NCBI GenBank assembly: GCA_016787415.1
Contig: JAEUUT010000180.1
Span: 18,421-82,420, forward strand
DNA: 64,000 bases
From: Saprospiraceae bacterium
Lineage (GTDB): Bacteria; Bacteroidota; Bacteroidia; Chitinophagales; Saprospiraceae
Direction: 5' to 3'
Positions 42,583 through 52,172 of the stretch are shown in pieces. Made by a program: the position numbers and the translations under genes. Each line of letters begins with the position of its first letter. Positions within the stretch are counted from its first letter, which is position 1. Below the pieces are notes generated by a model. It had not been told where the DNA came from and did no database searches. It was given only the letters and a program-made list of their open reading frames with translations.

Positions 42583-43809
42583 ATGCCCATGTGCGCAACT
42601 GTTTCAACAACCTCTCTTCCGGCTGTGGCCGCTCCTTCTACCCTGCGGTATAGTTATTTCCGCTCCATTGATGCCGCCGGTCGCGATTGGGACCTTGCTG
42701 CGCCTGTCCACGATATTTTTCTGCAACGCCCGTACCTGAGCATCCTCGAAAGCAATCCGCCCGAGGGCATGCGCTTCGGCTACCTTGTGTTTTATGAAAA
42801 TGATGAGCCCATCGGCGTCGCTATTTGCCAGATCAAATACTTCAAGGGCGATGACAACATCAACGACTTGCAGGTATCGGCCAAAGAACCCTGTTTTTTT
42901 CACGGGCTGGCACAGTGGTTCAAGCGCTGGGTGGCAGGGAAAACGGCTGCCGATATCCTGATTTGCGGCAATATGCTGCTGACCGGCGAACATGGTTTCT
43001 ATTTCCATGAAGATAAAATTGGACAAGCGCAATTCACCGAACTACTCGAAAAAGCCCTCGACGAAGTGATCGACGTCATGGGGCGAGAAGGTGTGAAAAT
43101 GCCTGTTATTCTGGTGAAAGACATTGCCCAACACCACAAAGAACAAGGCGAAACGCTTACACAGAAAGGATTTTTTGAGTTCTGCATTCAACCCAATATG
43201 GTAATGGATCTGCCATATGCCGATTTTGATGCATACCTCGCTGCCATGTCGACGAAATACCGCACCCGCGCCAAAAGAGCCATCAAAAAATTAGATGGCG
43301 TGGAAAAACGGGAAATGACGCTGGTGGATATTCAGCGTGAACTGCCGCGCATTTATGCCCTGTACAAGGAAGTAGCCAAAAATGCCGGGTTCAACATGGT
43401 CGACCTGAACGAGTATTACCTGCTGGCGCTCAAACGCGACCTCGGCCACGCTTTCCGTATGCACGGCTACTACCAGGGCGAAACACTGCTCGCTTTTTAC
43501 ACCACGATTGTCAATGGCCACGAACTGGAAGCCCATTTTCTTGGCTACGACAAACACCTCAACCACGACCTGCAGTTGTACCTGAACTGTCTGTATGACA
43601 TTGTACGCATTGCTTTTGAAAGTTCATGTACGGAAATTGTATTTGCCCGTACGGCCCTGGAAATAAAAAGTTCGGTCGGCGCTGTTGCCCACGATCTGTT
43701 GTGCTACGTCCGCCACCAGAATTCGCTGGTGAATAATTTTACCGGTACGATTCTGGAGTATTTGAAGCCGGTGGAAGAATGGGTGCCAAGGCATCCTTTT
43801 AGAGAGTGA
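42583..43809 (+). CDS. GNAT-fold (FemAB-like) N-acyltransferase family protein
   Basis: The start at ATG 42583 is preferred over a TTG at 42562; a second ATG at 42589 is also possible. About 408 residues. Visible features are a two-domain acyl-CoA-transferase-like layout: an N-terminal domain with GVAICQIKYF, a central STKYRTRAKRAIKKL helix, and a C-terminal domain with GETLLAFYTTIVNGHELEAHFLGYD and LYLNCLYDIVRIAFESSCTEIVFARTALEIKSSVGA. This resembles FemAB/DUF482-type acyltransferases that modify peptidoglycan or lipids. The substrate is unknown. Its stop codon lies in the first unit of a palindromic repeat tract. Confidence 0.65.
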   Translation: MPMCATVSTTSLPAVAAPSTLRYSYFRSIDAAGRDWDLAAPVHDIFLQRPYLSILESNPPEGMRFGYLVFYENDEPIGVAICQIKYFKGDDNINDLQVSAKEPCFFHGLAQWFKRWVAGKTAADILICGNMLLTGEHGFYFHEDKIGQAQFTELLEKALDEVIDVMGREGVKMPVILVKDIAQHHKEQGETLTQKGFFEFCIQPNMVMDLPYADFDAYLAAMSTKYRTRAKRAIKKLDGVEKREMTLVDIQRELPRIYALYKEVAKNAGFNMVDLNEYYLLALKRDLGHAFRMHGYYQGETLLAFYTTIVNGHELEAHFLGYDKHLNHDLQLYLNCLYDIVRIAFESSCTEIVFARTALEIKSSVGAVAHDLLCYVRHQNSLVNNFTGTILEYLKPVEEWVPRHPFRE

Positions 43810-43950
43810 GAGAGAAGTGAGAAGTGAGAGGTGAGAGGTGAGAAGTGAGAGAGCGTAGAGTGTACCGCTTCGCTCAGGACAAGAGAAGTCTAAGAACGAA
43901 GCGGTACACTCTACGCTCTCTCACTTCTCACCTCTCACTTCTCACCTCTA
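43806..43950. repeat. Palindromic heptad tract filling a convergent gene gap
   Basis: Arms of about 55-60 nt built from GTGAGAGGTGAGAA units and a core CGTAGAGTGTACCGCTTCG. The loop is about 24 nt. The tract covers the TGA of the plus gene and the TAG of the minus gene, so both coding regions end inside it. It probably acts as a bidirectional terminator. Confidence 0.75.
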
Positions 43951-44712
43951 TTTCACGACCGCGAACTGCTCTACCTTCAGCCGTCCTTCCGATTTTACCC
44001 AGAGCAGGTACAGGCCGGGCGAGGGGCGTTCGAGCCGCACTTGTTGATCGACGAGGGTCATATCGGTGGAGGCGCCATCCCAGATCACTTTTCCTGTGAC
44101 GTCGCTGATCCACCATTCGGCGGGAGTGGGTTTGCCCGAGGAAGGTTGCACTACAAATTCGCCGTAGTTGGGATTGGGTACCACTACAAATTCCGTTTCA
44201 GTATTGATCGGGTCGGCAGTGCTGGCAGCGCCTTCGTCAATCCACACGGCGGCCTCATTGGTACAAACATGTTCGAGCGGCGCGAAAGCGATACAGGCCC
44301 GATTGGTGATGACCTGCCCGGCTTCAATAAAAGGCCGGGGGCGTACGCTGAACATGATATATCCAAAAGAATGTGCTGGATCAACGGACTTGCTGGGCAG
44401 GTTGATTTCTTCAAAATACCAGCGCACGTTGTTGTTACCATCGTGCAGGTAAGCGTATCCGTGGCTGGAACTAATCATGGTGAGCGAACTAGGATCGAGC
44501 CGGGCATCGAGGGTGTCGTAAATAACCACCTGGTAAGCCGTATCTTGCCCCATGTTCTGAAATCGTATCATATACAACACCGAAGCGCCTTCCGCAATGT
44601 CATTTGTTGTAAACACCGCATCACCGAGTACCTGCACATCATTTTGAGCCTGCATCCATTTGCCGGAAAAGAAAAATAACAGGATAAACAGGCGAGCAAC
44701 AATACGTTTCAT
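43948..44712 (-). CDS. T9SS-exported protein with conserved-repeat (DUF11-like) domain
   Basis: The start at 44712 (MKRIVARLFIL) gives 254 residues with a signal peptide ending KWMQAQN. Residues 30-150 resemble the DUF11 conserved-repeat fold (VLYMIRFQNMGQDTAYQVVIYDTLDARLDPSSL...HGYAYLHDGNNNVRWYFEEINLP). The C-terminal 80 residues are a type A sorting domain (VVPNPNYGEFVVQPS...WWISDVTGKVIWDG...GLYLLWVKSEGRLKVEQFAVVK). It is probably a small surface protein. The stop codon is the TAG of the adjacent repeat tract. Confidence 0.82.
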   Translation of the reverse strand: MKRIVARLFILLFFFSGKWMQAQNDVQVLGDAVFTTNDIAEGASVLYMIRFQNMGQDTAYQVVIYDTLDARLDPSSLTMISSSHGYAYLHDGNNNVRWYFEEINLPSKSVDPAHSFGYIMFSVRPRPFIEAGQVITNRACIAFAPLEHVCTNEAAVWIDEGAASTADPINTETEFVVVPNPNYGEFVVQPSSGKPTPAEWWISDVTGKVIWDGASTDMTLVDQQVRLERPSPGLYLLWVKSEGRLKVEQFAVVK

Positions 44713-44820
44713 GACCACAGGATTCATTTACTTGGATGAGGTAAAGTGTGGATAACGATTTTACGAAACCCGAAGGTAAAGAAATTTTCTTTGCCTGCTT
44801 CACTGTTAACACTTATACGA

Positions 44821-45456
44821 ATGCAGTTGCGCTGGCGGATTGCCCAATTTTTTGAAATGCACTGGTGGCGGCGTTACCTGTCGGGAAAAGACAAGGCGGC
44901 TTATCTGGAATGGAAAAAAGCCTATTGGCACAAGCTGCTGGAACAGGTAGACTGGCACCTTCCCGACGGGGCACGGGTGCTGGATGCCGGTTGCGGGCCG
45001 GCTGGCATATTTACAGTGCTGGAAGGGAAACTGGTGGAAGCGCTCGACCCACTGCTGAACGAATATGAAAAGTCATTGCTGCATTTTAGAAGAGAGGATT
45101 ATCCCTGGGTGCGTTTTTTTACGCTGCCTTTGGAGGACTTTAAAACGGACAAACCCTTTGAATACGTGTTTTGCCTGAATGCCATCAACCATGTGTCAAA
45201 CCTCGATGCTTCTATGCGCAGCCTGGCCGAATGCATGCAACCCGGCGGCCGCCTGTTGATGACCGTTGATGCCCACAATTATGCCTTTTTGCGGCAAATT
45301 TTCCAATGGGTTCCAGGCGACATACTCCATCCGCACCAGTTCGAACTGGCGGCGTATGTATCCATGCTCGAACAACTCGGATTGCGGATAGAACGAACCA
45401 TTTTGATCAAAAAGGAGCGCATTTTCAGTTATTATGCGCTATTGGCAACAAAATGA
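44821..45456 (+). CDS. Class I SAM-dependent methyltransferase
   Basis: The start at 44821 (MQLRWRIAQFF) is chosen because the upstream GTG-started extension lacks similarity to the fold. 211 residues. Motif I is VLDAGCGPAGIF at about 64-75, followed by VEALDPLL (acidic loop), FEYVFCLNAINHV (motif IV-like), and LAECMQPGGRLLMTVDAHNY (post-motif). The substrate is not identifiable. It converges with the SRPBCC gene 7 bp downstream with no repeat between them. Confidence 0.85.
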   Translation: MQLRWRIAQFFEMHWWRRYLSGKDKAAYLEWKKAYWHKLLEQVDWHLPDGARVLDAGCGPAGIFTVLEGKLVEALDPLLNEYEKSLLHFRREDYPWVRFFTLPLEDFKTDKPFEYVFCLNAINHVSNLDASMRSLAECMQPGGRLLMTVDAHNYAFLRQIFQWVPGDILHPHQFELAAYVSMLEQLGLRIERTILIKKERIFSYYALLATK

Positions 45457-45463
45457 CCGGGAA

Positions 45464-45934
45464 TTACGCCTGCTTCATTTTGCCAAACAAGGATTCCAGT
45501 TTGTTCCAGCGGTAATCGAAAATGCCCTGCAACTGGCGCCGCACAAACAGCCAGTTGGCCAGCCGACCCAGCGGCCCGAGCGGCAGTTTGTAATGCACCA
45601 GATCGGTCATTTCTACCCCGCCTTCTACCGGCGTGAAGCGGTGCTGGTGGTGCCAGAATGTATAGGGGCCAAACCGTTGTTCATCGACGAAAAAAACACC
45701 CTCTTCCACATGCGTAATCTCCGTCATCCAGAACAGCGGAATACCCAATAAGGGCCTGACGGTGTAAGAAATGATTTGTCCGGCATATATCTTTTGCAGG
45801 TGTTCAGGGTCTGTTTTTACCTGAAAGCGCATGTATTCCGGTGTGATCGTAGCCAGGTTGACAGGGTTCGAAAAAAATGCCCAGGCATCCTGGATGGAAA
45901 TGGGGAGTCGTTGGCGGCGAAAGAGAGAATACAT
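45464..45934 (-). CDS. SRPBCC-family (cyclase/dehydrase-like) protein
   Basis: A 156-residue protein with a typical START-like opening (RLPISIQDAWAFFSNPVNLATITPEYMRFQV), TYKVRP-like YTVRPLLGIPLFWMTEITHVEEG and a C-terminal helix (LQGIFDYRWNKLESLFG). Such proteins bind hydrophobic ligands or assist with cyclisation. Residues FWHHQHRF form the conserved middle strand. A stretch of GAGGTGA units lies just upstream of its start. Confidence 0.82.
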   Translation of the reverse strand: MYSLFRRQRLPISIQDAWAFFSNPVNLATITPEYMRFQVKTDPEHLQKIYAGQIISYTVRPLLGIPLFWMTEITHVEEGVFFVDEQRFGPYTFWHHQHRFTPVEGGVEMTDLVHYKLPLGPLGRLANWLFVRRQLQGIFDYRWNKLESLFGKMKQA

Positions 45935-45935
45935 T

Positions 45936-45995
45936 ATTAGAGGTGAGAGGTGAGAGGTGAGAGGTGAGAGGTGAGAGAGGTGAGAAGCGAGAGAG
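45936..45995. repeat. GAGGTGA tandem tract
   Basis: Seven or more tandem GAGAGGTGAGAGG units (7-nt period) between the SRPBCC start and the DUF72 start. No inverted partner was seen here. Confidence 0.7.
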
Positions 45996-46045
45996 TGGGG
46001 TACAACTATTTATATAGGGGATTGTTTAAATGGCCGTTTACAATT

Positions 46046-46954
46046 ATGAAATTTGCCAAGTTACCCTCCGTCGACGATGTCGATTTTTCACTGCCTGCCG
46101 ACCCCCCACAAAATGAGGAAGTGCTGGCTGCTTTGCCGCGTGCTGCCAGTCAGCATGTGTTCATAGGCGGCACGGGGTACAACGTAAAACACTGGGTTGG
46201 GTCGCTGTATCCTTTTGGCGCCCGCGACAAGGATTTTCTGAAACATTACGGGGCGCAGTTCAACACCATCGAACACAATACCACGCATTACCGCATACCG
46301 GATTTGGCTACCATTGCACGCTGGTATGATGAAGTACCTTCCGATTTCAGGTATTGTCCCAAAATTCCGCAAACCATCAGCCATGCCCGCGACCTGGGCA
46401 TTTATTCCGGCCAGATTTCTGTTTTTTGCGAGGCTGTAAAAGGTTTGGAGGAAAAACTGGGCTGCTGTTTCATGCAGTTGCCGCCTCATTTTTCTACCCG
46501 GGACCTGCCTTTGTTGCAACGTTTTCTCGATCGCTGGGATCCGCAGGCGCCACTGGCGGTGGAAGCGCGACACGAATCGTTTTTCGAGCCTACCCTTGCT
46601 TCCGAATCGTTTTTTCAATTGTTGCATCAAAACAATATCGCCACTGTCATCACCGATGTAGCGGGCCGCCGCGATGTATGTCATATGCGCCTCACCAACA
46701 GTCGAGTGTTGATACGATTCGTTGGGAATGAACTTCACCCTACCGACTACCAGCGGGTAGCAGCCTGGGCAGATCGACTACGATACTGGCTGGATGCGGG
46801 CTTGCAAGAGGTGTACTTCTTTACCCACGAACCCGACGATATTCTGGTGCCCGAACTGGCAACATTTACCATTCAAACTTTTGAGGAAAAAATACCCGGC
46901 GCAGCCATGCGAGGGCCGAAGAGAGTGGGCGGGCAACAGGGAACGCTTTTTTAG
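46046..46954 (+). CDS. DUF72 domain protein
   Basis: The start at 46046 (MKFAKLPSV) gives 302 residues. DUF72 landmarks: FIGGTGYNVKHWVGSLYP near residue 45, HYGAQFNTIEHNTTHYRIP, FRYCPKIPQTISHARDL, LGCCFMQLPPHFS, VEARHESFF, and VITDVAGRRDVC. The fold is a TIM barrel of unknown function. The longer upstream frame is GAGGTGA repeat and is not coding. Its TAG stop is followed almost at once by a palindrome that ends at the convergent oxidase gene. Confidence 0.85.
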   Translation: MKFAKLPSVDDVDFSLPADPPQNEEVLAALPRAASQHVFIGGTGYNVKHWVGSLYPFGARDKDFLKHYGAQFNTIEHNTTHYRIPDLATIARWYDEVPSDFRYCPKIPQTISHARDLGIYSGQISVFCEAVKGLEEKLGCCFMQLPPHFSTRDLPLLQRFLDRWDPQAPLAVEARHESFFEPTLASESFFQLLHQNNIATVITDVAGRRDVCHMRLTNSRVLIRFVGNELHPTDYQRVAAWADRLRYWLDAGLQEVYFFTHEPDDILVPELATFTIQTFEEKIPGAAMRGPKRVGGQQGTLF

Positions 46955-47065
46955 TTATGAGGGATGAGTTATGAGTTATGAGTGTTACGTACATTGCTTT
47001 TGGCCACTCTATTATTGAAGCCAAAATCAATGTACGTAACACTCATAACTCATCTCTCATCCCTC
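46955..47065. terminator. Long palindrome filling the gap between convergent stops
   Basis: Left arm 46959-47004 and right arm 47020-47065 (46 nt each) match with about four mismatches around a 15-nt loop. The arms contain GAGTTAT heptads and GTGTTACGTACATTG. The plus gene ends at 46954 and the minus gene stop begins at 47066, so the palindrome is the whole intergenic gap. Confidence 0.8.
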
Positions 47066-48490
47066 TCAAACGATTTTATTCGGATTCAATATCCCTTTCG
47101 GGTCAAATACCTTTTTTATCTGCCGCATCAATTCCATTTCCGTTTCTGAAAAAACGATGTCGAGGTATTGCCGTTGTACGAGTCCGATGCCGTGTTCGCC
47201 GGAAATGGTGCCGCCGACACTTTTTACATACTTGAAAATTTCGCGGATACCTTGCGGTACGCTCACGTTCCAGTCCTCGTCACTCAGGTTACCACGCAGG
47301 ATATTGACGTGCAGGTTGCCATCGCCGGCATGGCCATAGCAAACCGATTCGAAGCCGTATTGGGCGCCGGTTTCTTTTACTTTTTTTAGCAAAAACGGCA
47401 ATTCTGCCCGCGGCACCACCGTGTCTTCTTCCTTGTAAATAGAGTTTCTTTTGACGGCATGCGCTACGTTGCGGCGCAGTTTCCAGAGCGTAGTTTTGGT
47501 GGCATCGTCGTCGGCGAAAAACACCTCACCCGCGTCATACTGCGCCAGCACGCTGGTAATGGTTTCACAATCGGCATACAAACTGTCGAGGTGAAAGCCA
47601 TCCACCTCGATCAGCAAATGCGCCGCATCTTCCTCGCGGATGGGTACGGGCGTTTCGCCCACATAGCGCACGGCCCAGTCGATGGCATTGCGCTCCATAA
47701 ATTCCAGTCCGGAAGGCGTTACACCGGCTTGAAAGATGGCAGCCACCGCGGCGCAGGCGCTTTCCGCCGAGCGAAACGGCACCAGCATCAGCAGGCTTTG
47801 GGTAGGGTATGGCTGTAGTTTGAGCACAATTTTCGTGACAATGCCCAGCGTACCCTCGCTGCCTACGATCAATTGGGTCAGGTTGTAACCCGTCGAGTTT
47901 TTGAGCGTATTGGAGCCTGTCCAGATCACTTCTCCGTTGGGCAGCACCACTTCCAGGTTAAGCACATGGTCTTTCACCACGCCGTATTTCACGGCTTTGG
48001 GACCGCCGGCATTGGTGCTGATATTGCCGCCTATGAACGACAATCCGCGGCTGGAAGGGTCTGGCGGATAGAATAACCCCTTCTCTTTCACAGTGTTCTG
48101 CAATACTTCGGTAATGACACCCGGCTGGGTAGTTACCTGAAAATTGCGTTCGTCGATCAATAAAATCTGGTCAAAACGTTTCATGGAAATCACCAGTCCG
48201 CCCTGCACCGGCAAGGCGCCGCCTGCCAGTCCGGAGCCGCCTCCGCGAATCGTGACAGGAATATTTTCCCGAAAACATACGCGCATAATAGCGCTGACTT
48301 CCTCCGTATTGGCCGGAACAACAACCGCTTCGGGCAAGTACAGCAGGTCTTCCGTTTCGTCGTGTCCGTGTTCCCGGAGCGCCGTTTCATCTGTGAGCAG
48401 GTAGGTTTCGCTCACTATGCTGCTTAATTCAGCAAGTGTGGAAGCGGAGATCGGGGGGAAGGCGTTACTTTTGCCGGGAATTGTGGACAT
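47066..48490 (-). CDS. FAD-linked oxidase (glycolate/D-lactate dehydrogenase GlcD type)
   Basis: The start at 48490 (MSTIPGKSNAF) gives 474 residues. The PCMH-type FAD-binding domain is at about 45-225 with VVVPANTEEVSAIMRVC and IRGGGSGLAGGALPVQGGLVISMKRFDQI. The C-terminal catalytic domain contains the family signature HAGDGNLHVNIL and SGEHGIG. These match the GlcD subunit of glycolate oxidase and D-lactate dehydrogenases, which oxidise 2-hydroxy acids with FAD. No GlcE or GlcF partner is adjacent, so it may act alone. It is divergent from the gene at 48522, with 31 bp between starts. Confidence 0.92.
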   Translation of the reverse strand: MSTIPGKSNAFPPISASTLAELSSIVSETYLLTDETALREHGHDETEDLLYLPEAVVVPANTEEVSAIMRVCFRENIPVTIRGGGSGLAGGALPVQGGLVISMKRFDQILLIDERNFQVTTQPGVITEVLQNTVKEKGLFYPPDPSSRGLSFIGGNISTNAGGPKAVKYGVVKDHVLNLEVVLPNGEVIWTGSNTLKNSTGYNLTQLIVGSEGTLGIVTKIVLKLQPYPTQSLLMLVPFRSAESACAAVAAIFQAGVTPSGLEFMERNAIDWAVRYVGETPVPIREEDAAHLLIEVDGFHLDSLYADCETITSVLAQYDAGEVFFADDDATKTTLWKLRRNVAHAVKRNSIYKEEDTVVPRAELPFLLKKVKETGAQYGFESVCYGHAGDGNLHVNILRGNLSDEDWNVSVPQGIREIFKYVKSVGGTISGEHGIGLVQRQYLDIVFSETEMELMRQIKKVFDPKGILNPNKIV

Positions 48491-48521
48491 GTGATCGGAG
48501 GTCAACCTAGTTTAATTTACC

Positions 48522-49283
48522 ATGAAAAAAATCTTGTTTCTCCTGCTATGGGCTACGGCTGTGCAGGTATCGATGGCGCAAAAATACCCGGAACACCCTG
48601 CTACTAAGGAGCACAACGGCAAAAGTAAGGCAATTCTCCTGCATTTGCTGTTTGGCTACCACGAGCCCGGCGGCGATCTGAAGGACCGCTTTGGGTCGGC
48701 ATTCAGCGCGGGCCTGGGTACCGAGTTTATGACGAAAAACAACTTTATTGCCGGGCTGGAAGGACATTACTATTACGGCACCAAGGTAAAAGATGACCCT
48801 TTGACAAACCTGCGCACCCCGGAGGGCGACATCATCGGCAGCGACCGCTTGCTGGCCTCGGTGGTCTTGCGCCAACGCGGTATGTACACCGGTGCGCTGG
48901 TCGGCAAACTTTTCCCCATCACCGACAAAAGAAGTGGCATCCGCTTTACCATTGGGGCCGGCTGGGCCTGGCACAAAATCAGGGTGCAGGACGACAATAC
49001 CAGTGTGGCCCAATTGAGCAGCGATTATATCAAAGGATACGACCGACTCACGGGAGGTATTGGAATTCAACAGTTTATAGGCTGGCAACACCTGGGCGCC
49101 GACAAACGCTCCAACTGGATGGCTGGCTTCGAATTCAGCCAGGCTTTTACCAATACCCTGCGCGACTGGGACTTTAAGGAACAACGCAAACTTGATCAGC
49201 GCCGCACCGACCTGCGTTTCGGCGTGCGAGTGGCCTGGACGCTGCCGTTTTATGTAGGCGATTCAAAGGAAATTTTCTATTGA
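48522..49283 (+). CDS. Predicted outer-membrane beta-barrel protein
   Basis: A 253-residue protein with a signal peptide ending AVQVSMAQ. Amphipathic strands (FSAGLGTEFMT, GALVGKLFPI, SGIRFTIGAGWAWHKI, GIGIQQFIGWQHLG, LRFGVRVAWTLPFYVG) suggest a small barrel. No named family was recognised. Its TGA stop shares one base with the start of the Kdo transferase gene (TGATG), so the two are translationally coupled, which suggests a link to lipopolysaccharide or outer-membrane assembly. Confidence 0.6.
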   Translation: MKKILFLLLWATAVQVSMAQKYPEHPATKEHNGKSKAILLHLLFGYHEPGGDLKDRFGSAFSAGLGTEFMTKNNFIAGLEGHYYYGTKVKDDPLTNLRTPEGDIIGSDRLLASVVLRQRGMYTGALVGKLFPITDKRSGIRFTIGAGWAWHKIRVQDDNTSVAQLSSDYIKGYDRLTGGIGIQQFIGWQHLGADKRSNWMAGFEFSQAFTNTLRDWDFKEQRKLDQRRTDLRFGVRVAWTLPFYVGDSKEIFY

Positions 49284-50554
49284 TGGTGATTTTGAGGGCC
49301 TTGTACAATGCCGCTATGTACCTGCTTGCAGCAGTTATGTACATTGCTGCGGGGTTTTCTCCCAAGGCGCGCCACTGGGTGGACGGTCGCCGAAACTGGC
49401 GCGTACGCCTGCGCACAACTGCGCCCACTGGCGCCGGAAAAACGTTGTGGATACACGCTGCTTCGCTGGGCGAGTTCGAGCAAGGGCGGCCTGTGATAGA
49501 AGCCGTGCGGGCCAGATTTCCCGATTGGAAAATTGTGCTCACGTTCTTTTCGCCTTCGGGTTATGAAATCAGGAAAAACTACCCACATGCTGATCTGGTG
49601 TGTTATCTGCCTGCCGATACCCGACGGAATGCTGCCGATTTTATAGACATCGTACAGCCCGATGTGGCGGTTTTTGTGAAATATGAATTTTGGGCGAATT
49701 ACCTGTTCGAGTTAAAAAAACGCGAGATTCCGGTGCTGCTGGTTTCAGCCTTGTTTCGCAAGCAGCAGCCCTTTTTTCAATGGTATGGCGCGTTTTGGCG
49801 GCGTATGCTGGGTTGTTTTACGCAGTTTTTTGTACAGGATCGAAATTCTGCTGAATTGCTGCAACGTATTGGTTTTCAAAATATTACGGTGGCTGGCGAC
49901 ACCCGGATCGACCGTGTTTTGCACCTCGCGGCTCAGGCGCCCGAAAATGAACTTGTGGCAGCATTTCAAAAAAGCCCGCTGGATGGCGAGGCACTTCGTT
50001 TGCTCATTGCCGGTAGCACCTGGCCGCCCGACGAAGCCATTTTGGTACAATCCATGCAGACGCCTGCGACGGAGAATTTGAAGTACGTTCTCGCGCCGCA
50101 TGATCCCTCTGCTGCGGCCATAACACATATTCGCACATTGTGCGCCCACTGCGGTACAGTGCTGGCATATTCTGAAGCCACACCCGATAACGCACCCCAG
50201 GCGCCTACCTTGCTGATCGACAATGTGGGCTTGCTCAACACCTTGTACCGCTACGGCCACATTGCCTATATCGGCGGTGGTTTTGGTAAAGGCATCCACA
50301 ACACACTCGAACCGGCAGCGTTCGGTTTGCCCGTTATTTTTGGGCCGAAATACGAGCGTTTTGAAGAAGCCCGGCAGTTTGTGGCCCGTGGCGGCGCGTT
50401 TTCGGTACGCAATGCCGACGAACTGGAAGCCGTTTTGGAAAAGTTGCAGGACAAGGCTTTTTATGAAAATGCGTCCCGTGCGGTGCTCAACTATTTGGAG
50501 GAAAACCGGGGCGCTACCGACCGAATTGTTTCCTTTATGGAAAACATCGCCTGA
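49283..50554 (+). CDS. waaA: 3-deoxy-D-manno-octulosonic-acid (Kdo) transferase
   Basis: A 423-residue glycosyltransferase of the KdtA/WaaA family that transfers Kdo from CMP-Kdo to lipid A precursor at the cytoplasmic face of the inner membrane. Features: an N-terminal hydrophobic helix (about 6-25), TLWIHAASLGEFEQGRPVIEAVR at about 52-74 with the conserved G-E, VVLFTFFSPSGYEIRK-like, a middle VAGDTRIDRV, and a C-terminal domain with YIGGGFGKGIHNTLEPAAFGLPVIFGP that forms the nucleotide site. Start ATG at 49283 rather than TTG at 49280. It implies the organism makes a Kdo-containing lipid A core. Confidence 0.93.
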   Translation: MVILRALYNAAMYLLAAVMYIAAGFSPKARHWVDGRRNWRVRLRTTAPTGAGKTLWIHAASLGEFEQGRPVIEAVRARFPDWKIVLTFFSPSGYEIRKNYPHADLVCYLPADTRRNAADFIDIVQPDVAVFVKYEFWANYLFELKKREIPVLLVSALFRKQQPFFQWYGAFWRRMLGCFTQFFVQDRNSAELLQRIGFQNITVAGDTRIDRVLHLAAQAPENELVAAFQKSPLDGEALRLLIAGSTWPPDEAILVQSMQTPATENLKYVLAPHDPSAAAITHIRTLCAHCGTVLAYSEATPDNAPQAPTLLIDNVGLLNTLYRYGHIAYIGGGFGKGIHNTLEPAAFGLPVIFGPKYERFEEARQFVARGGAFSVRNADELEAVLEKLQDKAFYENASRAVLNYLEENRGATDRIVSFMENIA

Positions 50555-50645
50555 ACCTGTTTGCTGTGCTCCGACAAATGCGCGACTTATCGCTGTTCTT
50601 CCACCATTTTTGCGAGGATTTCTGCTTTTTTTCTCATTTCCCTGC

Positions 50646-50653
50646 TACCTTCG
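50646..50653 (+). promoter_or_regulatory. -7 box candidate (TACCTTCG) for isocitrate dehydrogenase
   Basis: One mismatch from TAnnTTTG, 88 bp upstream of the chosen ATG at 50741. Confidence 0.35.
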
Positions 50654-50740
50654 CCCCGCTTTTAAGTGTATGTGTCAAATAATATTTCCACATACCTTAT
50701 GAATTCCACTGCATTATCAAATTCCAATATTCATTTTATC

Positions 50741-52006
50741 ATGACTGGTTCTGAAATTACGATCCGCAGAGGCAAACTGAAGGTGCCCAACGACCCGATT
50801 ATTCCGTTTATTGAAGGCGACGGTACGGGTGCGGATATTTGGGCGGCGTCGGTACGCGTGCTCGATGCTGCTGTTGAAAAAGCCTATAAAGGCAAGAAAA
50901 AAATTGTGTGGAAAGAAGTGCTGGCCGGCGAAAAGGCATTTACCAAAACCGGTAACTGGCTGCCAGACGAGACACTCGAAGAAATCAGCAAATATAAAGT
51001 AGCGATCAAAGGCCCGCTCACCACTCCGGTAGGCGGCGGTATCCGCTCGCTTAATGTGGCGTTGCGCCAGCAACTCGACCTGTACGCCTGTGTTCGTCCG
51101 GTGCGGTGGTTCAAAGGTGTGCCCAGCCCTGTGAAAGAGCCAGGTCTGGTGGATATGGTGATTTTCCGTGAAAATACAGAAGACATCTACGCCGGTATCG
51201 AATACCTGGCAGGTACGCCAGAAGCAGATAAAGTGCTGAGTTTCCTGCAAAATGAAATGGGCGTTAAAAAAATCCGTTTCCCGAAATCTTCCAGCATCGG
51301 TATCAAACCCGTATCGAAAGAAGGCACCGAACGCCTTGTTCGTTCGGCCCTCGAATATGCTTTCAAATACAAGCGCAAATCGCTGACGCTCGTACACAAA
51401 GGCAACATCATGAAATTTACGGAAGGTAAATTCAAGGACTGGGGCTACGAACTGGCCGAACGCGAATACGGCGACCGCGTGTTTACCTGGGCAGAATACG
51501 ACCGCATCAAAGCCGACAAAGGTGAAGAAGCGGCCAACAAAGCACAATCAGACGCGCTGGCTGCCGGTAAAATGCTGGTAAAAGATAGCATCGCCGACGC
51601 TTTCCTGCAACAGATTCTGCTGCGCCCTGCCGAATACGACATGGTGGCTACGCTCAACCTCAACGGCGACTACCTGTCCGATGCTCTGGCTGCTCAAGTA
51701 GGCGGTATCGGTATCGCGCCGGGCGCCAACATCAACTACCTCACTGGCCACGCTATCTTTGAAGCCACCCACGGTACGGCTCCCAAATACGCTGGTAAAG
51801 ACGTGGTAAACCCGTCTTCTGTGATTCTTTCCGGTGTGATGATGTTCGAATACCTCGGCTGGGACAAAGCCGCCAAACTGATCGTGAAAGGTATCGAGCG
51901 CAGCATTCGTAAAAAACGCGTAACGTACGACTTCGAACGCCTGATGAAAGGCGCAACCAAACTGAAATGTTCGGAGTTTGGTTCGGAGATTATTGCGAAT
52001 ATGTGA
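50741..52006 (+). CDS. icd: NADP-dependent isocitrate dehydrogenase (E. coli type)
   Basis: A 421-residue dimeric-type enzyme of the TCA cycle, oxidising isocitrate to 2-oxoglutarate and CO2. Signatures: [16 protein letters not shown] at the N-terminus, [59 protein letters not shown], and [26 protein letters not shown]. The Ser of the SLNV segment is the conserved substrate/phosphorylation-site residue in E. coli. The start at 50741 (MTGSEITI) is preferred; an in-frame ATG at 50699 would add 14 unlikely residues. Its transcript ends at a 50-nt-arm palindrome. Confidence 0.96.
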   Translation: MTGSEITIRRGKLKVPNDPIIPFIEGDGTGADIWAASVRVLDAAVEKAYKGKKKIVWKEVLAGEKAFTKTGNWLPDETLEEISKYKVAIKGPLTTPVGGGIRSLNVALRQQLDLYACVRPVRWFKGVPSPVKEPGLVDMVIFRENTEDIYAGIEYLAGTPEADKVLSFLQNEMGVKKIRFPKSSSIGIKPVSKEGTERLVRSALEYAFKYKRKSLTLVHKGNIMKFTEGKFKDWGYELAEREYGDRVFTWAEYDRIKADKGEEAANKAQSDALAAGKMLVKDSIADAFLQQILLRPAEYDMVATLNLNGDYLSDALAAQVGGIGIAPGANINYLTGHAIFEATHGTAPKYAGKDVVNPSSVILSGVMMFEYLGWDKAAKLIVKGIERSIRKKRVTYDFERLMKGATKLKCSEFGSEIIANM

Positions 52007-52017
52007 TATAGTGGGGG

Positions 52018-52153
52018 TGGAACAGGATTTTCGGGATTTTAATGGATTAGAAGGATTTCCGATGTAGAGGTGACAATTTTTTAAATTAATATAATTGTCA
52101 ACGCTACATCGGAAATCCTTCTAATCCATTAAAATCCCGAAAATCCTGTTCCA
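52018..52153. terminator. 50-nt perfect inverted repeat between convergent genes
   Basis: Left arm 52018-52067 and right arm 52104-52153 are perfect reverse complements. The 36-nt loop contains a nested TGACAATT/AATTGTCA pair. The element sits between the isocitrate dehydrogenase stop (52006) and the TPR gene stop (52173), and a gggggtgg segment flanks it on both sides. Confidence 0.85.
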
Positions 52154-52172
52154 ACCTAACCACCCCCAATCC

